Under the pieces are notes generated by a model. It searched no databases. It saw nothing but the letters and a program-made list of their open reading frames with translations, and was not told where the DNA came from. From positions 1-37,168 of the forward strand of contig DWZK01000083.1 in NCBI GenBank assembly GCA_019117605.1: DNA of 37,168 nucleotides. The letters run 5' to 3'. This document shows positions 8,587-16,678 of the stretch, in pieces. Source of the stretch: Candidatus Intestinimonas stercoravium. Its GTDB lineage: Bacteria > Bacillota > Clostridia > Oscillospirales > Oscillospiraceae. Position numbers and translations under genes: made by a program. The stretch's first letter is position 1, and every line of letters begins with the position of its first letter.

Positions 8587-8733
8587 ATGGCAAACATCAT
8601 CGTCGGGGGCATCCTCGTTCTGGTCCTGGCTCTGGTCATCCGCACCATGATCAGGGACCACAAGAAGGGCGGATGCGCCTCCTGCGGCGGCGGCTGTGGC
8701 TGCGGCTGCGACCACTGCAGCGGCTGTCATTGA
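8587..8733 (+). CDS. FeoB-associated Cys-rich membrane peptide, 48 aa (absent from the supplied ORF track)
   Basis: MANIIVGGILVLVLALVIRTMIRDHKKGGCASCGGGCGCGCDHCSGCH*; one TM plus Cys-rich tail, 22 nt after the feoB stop, RBS aaggagg. Confidence 0.92.
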   Translation: MANIIVGGILVLVLALVIRTMIRDHKKGGCASCGGGCGCGCDHCSGCH

Positions 8734-8762
8734 CCCTGCTGCACACGCTCCCTCCGGTCCGA

Positions 8763-8803
8763 AGCGGGCCCCGTTCCCAAAAAGGAACGGGGCCCGCTTT
8801 TTG
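8763..8803 (+). terminator. Intrinsic terminator of the feo operon
   Basis: AGCGGGCCCCGTTCC-CAAAAA-GGAACGGGGCCCGCTTTTTG. Confidence 0.9.
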
Positions 8804-8849
8804 TAGACCGACCCCCCCGGCTATGCCGGGGGGGTCGGTCTACAAAAAG
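8797..8849. repeat. Long perfect hairpin (25-bp arms, 3-nt loop)
   Basis: CTTTTTGTAGACCGACCCCCCCGGC-TAT-GCCGGGGGGGTCGGTCTACAAAAAG. Confidence 0.9.
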
Positions 8850-8852
8850 GCC

Positions 8853-8882
8853 GCGCCTCCCACTGGGATCGCGGGAGGCGCG
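8853..8882 (-). terminator. Terminator-like hairpin for the ABC exporter operon
   Basis: CGCGCCTCCC...GGGAGGCGCG just downstream of the 8895 stop on the minus strand. Confidence 0.6.
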
Positions 8883-8894
8883 GGCTGAGGTTTT

Positions 8895-10805
8895 TTACTC
8901 CAGCTCGAAGGCGCCGGTGTACAGCTGATAATACTGTCCGCGCTGCTGGATGAGCTGATCATGTGTGCCGCGCTCGATGATGCGGCCGTGGTCCAGGACC
9001 ATGATCACATCGGAATTGCGTACGGTGGAGAGCCGGTGGGCGATGACGAACACTGTCCGCCCTTCCATCAGGGCGTCCATGCCCCGCTGGACGATGGCCT
9101 CGGTGCGGGTGTCGATGGAGGAGGTGGCCTCGTCCATGATCATCACCGGGGGATCTGCCACAGCGGCCCGGGCGATGGAGAGGAGCTGCCGCTGGCCCTG
9201 GGAGAGGTTCTCTCCGGTACCGGAGATCATGGTGTCATACCCCTCCGGCAGCCGGGTGATGAAGTCGTGGGCCCCCGCCAGCTCGGCGGCGGCGATGCAC
9301 TCCTCGTCGGTGGCGTCCAGCCGCCCATAGCGGATGTTCTCCATGACGGTGCCGGTGAAGAGGTTCGTGTCCTGGAGCACGATGCCCAGGCTCCGGCGGA
9401 GGTCCGCCTTCTTGATCTTGTTGATGTTGATGCCGTCGTAGCGGATCTTGCCGTCGGCGATGTCGTAGAACCGGTTGATGAGGTTGGTGATCGTGGTCTT
9501 TCCCGCGCCGGTGGCGCCCACGAAGGCTACCTTCTGTCCCGGCTCGGCGTAGAGGGTGATGTCGTGGAGCACGGTCTTCCCCGGCTCGTAGCCGAAGTCC
9601 ACCCCGAACAGCCGCACATCGCCGGCCAGCTTGGTATAGGTGACGGTGCCGTCTGCCTTGTGGGGGTGCTTCCAGGCCCAAAGATCGGTGCGCTCGCTGG
9701 TCTCGTGGAGCTGGCCGTCCGCGTCTTCGGTGGCGTTGACCAGCTCCACATAGCCGTCGTCCTTCTCCGGCTCCTCGTCCAGGAGGTCGAAGATACGCCC
9801 GGCGCCCGCCAAGCCCATGATCACCGCGTTGAGCTGATTGGACACCTGGCTCACGTTGCCGGCGAACTGCTTGGTCATGTTGAGGAAGGGCACCGCGATG
9901 CTGATGCTCATGGCCGCGCCGGAGATGCTCACATTGGGGGCCCCGGTGAACAGGAGGATGCCCCCTACCAGAGCCACCACCACATAGAGCACGTTGCCCA
10001 CATTGTTGAGGATGGGCATGAGCATATTGGCGAAGCGGTTGGCCTGCTCGGAATTCCGGAAGAGCTCATCGTTGAGCGCATCGAAATCGGCCTCGCTGGC
10101 CCGCTCATGGCAGAAGACCTTGATGACCTTCTGGCCGCTCATCATCTCCTCCACGAAGCCCTCCACCTTGCCGAGGGCGCTCTGCTGGCGGACGAAGTAT
10201 TTGGAGGAGTTTCCTCCCACCTTCTTGGTGATGAGGGTCATGCTCACCACCCCGGCCAGCACCACCAGTGTGAGCCACAGGCTGTAGTAGAGCATGATAC
10301 ACAGCACCGAGAGCACGATGATGCCGGACACCATGAGCTGGGGGATGCTCTGGGAGACCATCTGGCGCAGGGTATCGATGTCGTTGGTGTAGTGGCTCAT
10401 GATATCGCCGTGGTTATTGGTGTCAAAGTATTTGATGGGCAGGTCCTGCATACCGTTGAACATCTTCTCCCGGAGCTTTTTCAGGGTGCCCTGGGTGATG
10501 ACCGCCATCATCTGGGTGTAGGCCACCGAGGCCACCAGAGAGAGGACATAGAACGTGACCAGAAGGGCCACCATCCCCAGGATATGGCCTCCTACCGCGT
10601 CCCAGTCGCCGGACTGCCAGCTCTGCTCCACAGTGGCGATGACCTGCTGCATGAAGATAGAGGGGATGGAGCTGACCACCGCGTTGAAGATGATGCACAC
10701 CACCACGGTGGGCATGAGGACCGGGTAGAATTGGAAGAGGGTCTTGATGATACGCCCCATGACCCCCGTCCTCCGCTGCCCGGGAAGATCGCTGTTATGC
10801 CTCAT
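8895..10805 (-). CDS. ABC exporter half-transporter, canonical NBD (permease + ATPase)
   Basis: Walker A GATGAGKTT, signature LSQGQ, Walker B VMIMDEATSSID, H-loop IAHRLST; MRHNSDLPGQRRTGVMGRIIK start. Confidence 0.95.
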   Translation of the reverse strand: MRHNSDLPGQRRTGVMGRIIKTLFQFYPVLMPTVVVCIIFNAVVSSIPSIFMQQVIATVEQSWQSGDWDAVGGHILGMVALLVTFYVLSLVASVAYTQMMAVITQGTLKKLREKMFNGMQDLPIKYFDTNNHGDIMSHYTNDIDTLRQMVSQSIPQLMVSGIIVLSVLCIMLYYSLWLTLVVLAGVVSMTLITKKVGGNSSKYFVRQQSALGKVEGFVEEMMSGQKVIKVFCHERASEADFDALNDELFRNSEQANRFANMLMPILNNVGNVLYVVVALVGGILLFTGAPNVSISGAAMSISIAVPFLNMTKQFAGNVSQVSNQLNAVIMGLAGAGRIFDLLDEEPEKDDGYVELVNATEDADGQLHETSERTDLWAWKHPHKADGTVTYTKLAGDVRLFGVDFGYEPGKTVLHDITLYAEPGQKVAFVGATGAGKTTITNLINRFYDIADGKIRYDGININKIKKADLRRSLGIVLQDTNLFTGTVMENIRYGRLDATDEECIAAAELAGAHDFITRLPEGYDTMISGTGENLSQGQRQLLSIARAAVADPPVMIMDEATSSIDTRTEAIVQRGMDALMEGRTVFVIAHRLSTVRNSDVIMVLDHGRIIERGTHDQLIQQRGQYYQLYTGAFELE

Positions 10806-12540
10806 CCTGATCGCCTCCCTTGTTCTGAGACAGATAGGTCTCGCGGTAGATCTCGTTGCCCGCCAGGAGCTCCTCATGGGTGCCCACGGCCTGGATGGCG
10901 CCGCCCTCCATGACCAGGATCCGGTCGGCGTCCTGGACGGAGGAGATCCGCTGGGCGATGATGATCTTGGTGGTGTCCGGGATATACTCCCGGAATGCCT
11001 TGCGGATCATGGCGTCGGTCTTGGTGTCCACGGCGCTGGTGGAGTCGTCCAGGATCAGGATCTTGGGCTTTTTCAGCAGGGCCCGGGCGATGCACAGCCG
11101 CTGCTTCTGACCGCCGGAGACATTGGTGCCCCCCTGCTCGATGTAGGTGTCGTAGCCCTTGGGGAACTGGGTGATGAACTCGTCCGCCTGGGCCAGCTTG
11201 CATGCCTCCACCAGCTGCTCGTCGGTGGCGTCGGGGTCGCCCCAGCGCAGGTTCTCTTTGATCGTACCGGAGAAGAGGACGTTCTTCTGGAGCACCATGG
11301 CCACCTGATCCCGCAGGGCGTCCAGGTCGTAATCCCGCACGTCCCTGCCGCCCACCCGCACCGTGCCCTCGGTGACGTCATAGAGCCGGGGGATGAGCTG
11401 TACCAGGGTAGACTTAGAGGTCCCGGTGCCGCCGATGATGCCGATGGTCTCGCCGGACTTGATGTGGAGGTCCACATTGGAGAGGGCCATCCGCTGTGCC
11501 TTGGCGGAGTAGCGGAAGCTGACGTTCTCGAAGTCGATGGATCCGTCGGCCACCTCTTCCACCGGATCGGCGGGAGCCGTGATGGTGCTCTCTTCCCTGA
11601 GCACCTCCACGATACGCTGGGCCGACTCCTCCGCCATGGTGATCATGACGAAGACCATGGAGAACATCATCAGGCTGCTGAGGATCTGGAAGCTGTAGGT
11701 GAGCAGGGCGGACATCTGTCCCACGTCCAGATCCAGTCCCTGGCTGGTGATGATGGTATAGGAGCCGAAGGACAGTGTGAACGCCATGACGCTGTACAGG
11801 CTGAACTGCATCAGGGGCGTGTTGAAGGCCAGGATGCGCTCGGCCCGGGTGAAGTCCCGGCACACGTCCTCCGCCGCCCGGCCGAACTTCTCCTTCTCAT
11901 AGTCCTCCCGGACGAAGGCCTTCACCACGCGGATGCCCTTGATGTTCTCCAGCACCGACTCGTTCAGGGCGTCGTATTTCTTGAAGACCCGCTTGAAGAG
12001 CGGCATCACCTTGTGGATGATGGTGAAGAGGCCGATGCCCAGGATAGGGGCCACCACCAGGAAGATGAGCGCCATCTTTCCCCCCATGACCGCCGCCATG
12101 GAGAAAGAGAACACCAGCATCAAAGGCGAGCGGATGGCCACCCGGATGAGCATCATATAGGCCATCTGCACGTTGGTGATGTCCGTGGTCAGACGGGTGA
12201 CCAGAGACGAGGTGGAGAACCGGTCGATGTTCTCGAAAGAATAAGTCTGGATGCGGTAGAACATGTCCTTCCGCACGTTGCGGGCGAATCCCGCGGAGGC
12301 CGTGGCGGAAGCGCTGCCCGCCGCGGCGCCGAAGGCCAGAGACAGCCCCGCCATCACCACCAGTAGGAGCCCGTATCTCCCTATCACATCCAGCCCGCAG
12401 CCCGCCTTGATCTCGTTGACCAGGTTGGCGATGACCAGCGGGATCAGGCACTCCATCACTACCTCCAGGCTCACCAGCACCGGCGAGAGGATGGAAGGCC
12501 GCTTGAATTCCCGTATGCACTTCATCAGTTCCCGTATCAT
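10795..12540 (-). CDS. ABC exporter half-transporter, degenerate NBD
   Basis: Walker A GGTGTSKST, signature VSGGQ, Walker B ILILDDSTSAVD, H-loop position IAQRISS; MIRELMKCIREFKRPSI start; stop overlaps the next gene's ATG (ATGAGGCATAA). Confidence 0.95.
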   Translation of the reverse strand: MIRELMKCIREFKRPSILSPVLVSLEVVMECLIPLVIANLVNEIKAGCGLDVIGRYGLLLVVMAGLSLAFGAAAGSASATASAGFARNVRKDMFYRIQTYSFENIDRFSTSSLVTRLTTDITNVQMAYMMLIRVAIRSPLMLVFSFSMAAVMGGKMALIFLVVAPILGIGLFTIIHKVMPLFKRVFKKYDALNESVLENIKGIRVVKAFVREDYEKEKFGRAAEDVCRDFTRAERILAFNTPLMQFSLYSVMAFTLSFGSYTIITSQGLDLDVGQMSALLTYSFQILSSLMMFSMVFVMITMAEESAQRIVEVLREESTITAPADPVEEVADGSIDFENVSFRYSAKAQRMALSNVDLHIKSGETIGIIGGTGTSKSTLVQLIPRLYDVTEGTVRVGGRDVRDYDLDALRDQVAMVLQKNVLFSGTIKENLRWGDPDATDEQLVEACKLAQADEFITQFPKGYDTYIEQGGTNVSGGQKQRLCIARALLKKPKILILDDSTSAVDTKTDAMIRKAFREYIPDTTKIIIAQRISSVQDADRILVMEGGAIQAVGTHEELLAGNEIYRETYLSQNKGGDQDEA

Positions 12541-12771
12541 GGCGACTCTGTGCTCCTCCTTCTTCTTTTGATCTCTTGGCGCCGCGCCCCGCCCTGCCGC
12601 CCGTCTCCGCTCTCCCACCGGGCGGACCGGGCGCTGCCGCCCAAGACAATACTTATCATTTTAGCATGATCCGCCCGCCCACACAATCCGCCATTTCTTC
12701 TGATCAGATGATTCGCATCTTAACGAATTTTGTAGGTTTTGGGCACAGGACCTCCCCCGCTTTTGCAAGAC

Positions 12772-12800
12772 TTGCGGCCCCGCCCGGTACGCATTATAAT
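12772..12800 (+). promoter_or_regulatory. Promoter of the LRR/VWA/MoxR/GTPase-NYN block
   Basis: TTGCGG - 17 nt - TATAAT, followed by AAAGGAGGG RBS and ATG at 12826. Confidence 0.65.
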
Positions 12801-12825
12801 AAGGAGAACGAAAGGAGGGACGGAC

Positions 12826-13800
12826 ATGGAGCTGTTGGAGGGCGGCGGCGAGCTGCTCTTGGCCTGCCGGGAAGAGGCGGACGGGATCTGCATCCTGCGC
12901 TGTGTCTCCTCCGGCGGGACGGTGGTCCTGCCGGAGCAGATCCGGGGCCTTCCGGTGACCTCCCTGGGCCCCTATGCCCTGTCGATCCGGGAGCCCCGGC
13001 TGGAGGCCGTGGACATCTTCTGGGTGCGGATGACCTGTGGTGGGCCGGAACCTGTCCACGACGCCGCCGCTGTCTCCCGCGCAGCGCTCCCCTCCACCCT
13101 CCGGCGTCTGGGAGACTATGCCTTCTACGGCTGCCGTGGCCTGCGCTCCCTCTCTCTCCCCGATGGGACCGCTCTGGGCAGCGAGCCCTTCATGAACTGC
13201 TCCGCCCTCGACCGGCTGGAGCTCACCTCCCGCCCCGGTGTGCGCACCTCCCTCCGTGCCCTCCTGGCCGAGTGCACGGGAGATGTGGAGGTGGCGCTCC
13301 GGCTGCCCGGCGGGGAGGAGGCCCGTCTCTTCTTCCCCGGCTATGCGGAGAGCCTGGAGCTCCTCGCCGCCCCCCACATCTTCCAGACCCGTATCCAGGG
13401 GGGCGGCTATGCCTTCCGGCAGTGCTTCCAGGACGGGGCGCTCCGCTTCGATCAGTATGATGGCTGCCTCTCCCGGCTGCTGGAGGCCCACGACTTCTCC
13501 GCCGCCTGCCGGGTGGCTCTGCGCCGCCTGCGCTGGCCGGTGTCCCTCTCCGCCCCGGCGGAGGAGCGATACCGCCAGGTCCTCTCTCTCCATGGAGAGC
13601 TGGCCGCCGGGCTGCTGCTGGAGGAGCGGGACGGAGAGGGGCTGGCCTTCCTCCTCTCCCTCCATATCCTCTCCCCCGCCGCCCTGACCGCCGCCTGCGA
13701 CCGGGCCCGCCAGCTGGGCGACGCCGGGGCCCTGGCCCCGCTGCTGGAGGCCCAGCGGTCCACCGGAGGCCGGGGGCTGGACAAGTCTTTCGACCTGTGA
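12826..13800 (+). CDS. BspA-type leucine-rich-repeat (LRR_5-like) protein
   Basis: GTVVLPEQIRGLPVTSLGPYAL, LPSTLRRLGDYAFYGCRGLRSLSLPDGT, GSEPFMNCSALDRLEL repeats. Confidence 0.8.
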   Translation: MELLEGGGELLLACREEADGICILRCVSSGGTVVLPEQIRGLPVTSLGPYALSIREPRLEAVDIFWVRMTCGGPEPVHDAAAVSRAALPSTLRRLGDYAFYGCRGLRSLSLPDGTALGSEPFMNCSALDRLELTSRPGVRTSLRALLAECTGDVEVALRLPGGEEARLFFPGYAESLELLAAPHIFQTRIQGGGYAFRQCFQDGALRFDQYDGCLSRLLEAHDFSAACRVALRRLRWPVSLSAPAEERYRQVLSLHGELAAGLLLEERDGEGLAFLLSLHILSPAALTAACDRARQLGDAGALAPLLEAQRSTGGRGLDKSFDL

Positions 13801-13805
13801 GGTGG

Positions 13806-15134
13806 ATGATGGCAGAAGATCAGAAGTGGCAGGACCTGGGAGAGAAGATCCTCTCCGCCGCCCGGACAGAGCTCTATCTGGAGCTCCCCTTCCTGGATGC
13901 CGCCCTCTGTGCCCTGCGCCCCGCCCGGGGCTTCGACACCCCTACCATGGCCACCGACGGGGCCCTCCTCTATTACAGCGGGGCGTGGCTGGCCTCCCGG
14001 TATGAGCGGAGCCGGGCCCTGGTGTGCCGGGCCTGGCTCCACCTCCTCTTCCACTGCATCCTCCGCCACCCGGCCAAGCGGCAGGGCCGGGACGGGGCCC
14101 TGTGGGACCTGTGCTGCGACATCGCGGTGGAGCACCTGCTGGACCGGCTCCACTACCCCTGTCTGGCCGCCCCGGAGGCGGTGAGCAAGCGGGAGGCCCT
14201 CTATGCCCGGCTGGGCGGGGACCGGCGGCCCCTCACCGCCGAAGCGGTATACCGCCAGTTCCGCCGGGAGCGGCTGCCCGCCTATGAGCAGGCCGGTCTG
14301 GTCCGGGAGTTCTATCGGGACGACCACTCCCTCTGGGAGCGCACCCGCTCCCAGGGGGATGAGGAGACTTGGCGCCGGGCCGCAGAGCGGGTGCAGACCA
14401 ATATGGAGACCCTCTTCCACGAGAGCGCCGCCGGCGGGGAGGCGGTGCTGGAGCAGCTCCGGGTGGAGGGCCGGGAGAGGCACGACTACCGGGCCTTCCT
14501 CCAGCGCTTCGCCTCCCTGGGCGAGGAGCTGGGCGTAGACCCGGACGCCTTCGACTACGGCTATTACGCCTACGGCCTGCGGCTGTACGGGGACCTGCCC
14601 CTGATCGAGCCTCTGGAGACCCGGGAGGTCCGGCGGATCCGGGATCTGGTGGTGGCGATCGATACCTCCATGTCCACCTCGGGGGAGCTGGTCCGCCGGT
14701 TCCTCTCCTACACCTATTCGATCTTGCAGGAGACGGAGAGCTTCTTCCGCTCCTTCCGCCTGCGCATCCTCCAGTGCGACGATCAGCTCCGCTCCGACCG
14801 GGCGATCGGCAGCGCGGAGGAGCTGCGGGCCTATATGGACCAGTTCCAGCTCATCGGGCAGAGCGCCACCGACTTCCGCCCCGTGTTCCGCCGGGTGGAG
14901 GAGCTCCAGCGGCAGGGCGAGCTCCGGGACCTGCGGGGCCTGCTCTACTTCACCGACGGCCTGGGGATCTATCCCAGCCGCCGCCCGCCCTTCGAGACCG
15001 CCTTCGTCATGCTCTCCGGCCAGGGCTTCCCCGAGCGGGTGCCCCCCTGGGCGATCCGGGTCCTGCTGGACGAGGACGAGCTCTCGGTCCTGGAGGCCGG
15101 TCCGGAAGACCTATCCGAGGAGGATATCCTATGA
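13806..15134 (+). CDS. VWA-like domain protein with DUF2201-type (putative metallopeptidase-like) N-terminus
   Basis: MIDAS-like VVAIDTSMSTSGELV and LLYFTDGLG; N-terminal ARSRALVCRAWLHLLFHCILRHPAKR...WDLCCDIAVEHLLD; GTG at 13797 is an alternative start. Confidence 0.85.
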   Translation: MMAEDQKWQDLGEKILSAARTELYLELPFLDAALCALRPARGFDTPTMATDGALLYYSGAWLASRYERSRALVCRAWLHLLFHCILRHPAKRQGRDGALWDLCCDIAVEHLLDRLHYPCLAAPEAVSKREALYARLGGDRRPLTAEAVYRQFRRERLPAYEQAGLVREFYRDDHSLWERTRSQGDEETWRRAAERVQTNMETLFHESAAGGEAVLEQLRVEGRERHDYRAFLQRFASLGEELGVDPDAFDYGYYAYGLRLYGDLPLIEPLETREVRRIRDLVVAIDTSMSTSGELVRRFLSYTYSILQETESFFRSFRLRILQCDDQLRSDRAIGSAEELRAYMDQFQLIGQSATDFRPVFRRVEELQRQGELRDLRGLLYFTDGLGIYPSRRPPFETAFVMLSGQGFPERVPPWAIRVLLDEDELSVLEAGPEDLSEEDIL

Positions 15135-16648
15135 ACATCAAGCGCGCGAAAGAAGAGATACAGAACACCGTCCGGGCCTATCTGGCGAAGGACGCGTACG
15201 GCTCTTACCGCATCCCCCAGCTGCGGCAGCGGCCCGTCCTCCTCATGGGCCCGCCCGGTATCGGCAAGACCCAGATCATGGAGCAGATCGCCGGGGAGCT
15301 GGGGGTGGGCCTGGTCTCCTACACCATCACCCACCACACCCGGCAATCCGCCCTGGGCCTGCCCTTCATCCGGGAAGAGACCTTCGGCGGCCGCTCCTTC
15401 TCGGTCACCGAGTACACCATGAGCGAGATCCTGGCGGCGGTGTGGCGGCAGATGGAGGCCACCGGGATCAAAGAGGGCATCCTCTTCCTGGACGAGATCA
15501 ACTGCATCTCCGAGACCCTGGCCCCCATGATGCTCCAGTTCCTCCAGTGCAAGACTTTCGGCAACCAGCGCCTCCCCGAGGGCTGGGTCCTGGCGGCCGC
15601 CGGGAACCCGCCGGAGTATAACAAGTCGGTGAGGGAGTTCGACGTGGTCACCCTGGACCGGGTCAAGCGGATGGACGTGACCGCCGACTACGGCGTGTGG
15701 AAGGAGTACGCCCGGCGGAAGGGGCTCCACGGGGCCATCCTCTCCTACCTGGAGCTGCACAAAGAGGACTTCTACCACGTGGAGCGCACCGCCGACGGCC
15801 TCCAGTTCGTCACCGCCCGGGGCTGGGAGGACCTCTCCGAGCTGCTCCAGGCCTATGAGGCCATGGATATCCCGGTGGATCGGGACGTGGTGGGCGCCTA
15901 CCTCCAGCTCCCCCGGATCGCCCGCTCCTTCGCCGACTACTGGGTCCTCTACCGCCGCTATAAAGAGGTCTACCATGTGGACGAGATCCTGAAGGGGCGC
16001 TGGCAGCCCGTCGTGGCCAGCGAGCTCGCCTCCGCCCCCTTCGACGAGCGGCTGAGCCTCCTGGGCCTCCTCCTCTCCCGCCTGAGCGAAGAGGCCCGCC
16101 AGACCTGGGAGCTGGACGCCCTGGCCGACGCCCTCCACGGCGACCTGCTGGCGGTGAAAGGGGCCCTGGACCAGACGCCCCCCGCCCAGGTCCTCCGGGA
16201 GCGGGCCGGGGCCCTGGAGGCCGGCCTCGCCCAAAAGGAGGCGGCCGGCTCCTCCGACCGGGACGCGCGGCGGCGGTCGCTGGCCCGGCTGGAGCGGTTG
16301 GGGGCCTATCAGGCCCTGCTGGAGCGGGAGGCTCCGGGGGACGGCGGCGGGGCCTTCGCCCTGCTCAAGGATGCCTTCCAGGAGGACGTGGCCCGCCGGG
16401 CCCAGGCCGCCGTGGAGACGGGCGCCCACCTGGAGCACGCCTTCGCGTTCCTGGAGGCCGCCCTGGGGGAGAGCCAGGAGATGGTCGTCTTCGCCACCGA
16501 GCTCACCGCGGGCTTCCACACCTCTTGGTTCATCCAAAGCTTCGGGTGCGAGGCCTATTACCGCCACAACCAGTCCCTCCTCTTCCACGATGTCCGGCAG
16601 CAGCTCCTCCAGGACATCGCCGGGCTCCGGCAGGCTCAGGAGAGCTGA
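15131..16648 (+). CDS. MoxR-like AAA+ ATPase
   Basis: Walker A VLLMGPPGIGKTQIM, Walker B GILFLDEINCI, sensor-like VLAAAGNPPEYN; ATGA overlap with the VWA gene. Confidence 0.92.
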   Translation: MNIKRAKEEIQNTVRAYLAKDAYGSYRIPQLRQRPVLLMGPPGIGKTQIMEQIAGELGVGLVSYTITHHTRQSALGLPFIREETFGGRSFSVTEYTMSEILAAVWRQMEATGIKEGILFLDEINCISETLAPMMLQFLQCKTFGNQRLPEGWVLAAAGNPPEYNKSVREFDVVTLDRVKRMDVTADYGVWKEYARRKGLHGAILSYLELHKEDFYHVERTADGLQFVTARGWEDLSELLQAYEAMDIPVDRDVVGAYLQLPRIARSFADYWVLYRRYKEVYHVDEILKGRWQPVVASELASAPFDERLSLLGLLLSRLSEEARQTWELDALADALHGDLLAVKGALDQTPPAQVLRERAGALEAGLAQKEAAGSSDRDARRRSLARLERLGAYQALLEREAPGDGGGAFALLKDAFQEDVARRAQAAVETGAHLEHAFAFLEAALGESQEMVVFATELTAGFHTSWFIQSFGCEAYYRHNQSLLFHDVRQQLLQDIAGLRQAQES

Positions 16649-16678
16649 GGCACTATCCCCTGACAAAGGAAGTCTGAT

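Noticed and set aside
6342-8663. 773-aa ORF on - strand opposite feoB
   Set aside because: Antisense low-complexity (HDGG-rich) translation; FeoB on + strand is unambiguous
8961-12366. Long + strand ORFs (650 and 540 aa) opposite the ABC exporters
   Set aside because: Antisense shadows; ABC motifs are intact on the minus strand
12711-12728. ATTCG...CGAAT inverted repeat in the ABC/LRR intergenic region
   Set aside because: Short 5-bp arms, no second copy and no associated regulator gene adjacent
14369-15130. N-terminal extension of the MoxR ORF (14369..16648)
   Set aside because: Out-of-frame overlap with the VWA gene; the real MoxR start is ATG 15131 with a conserved N-terminus
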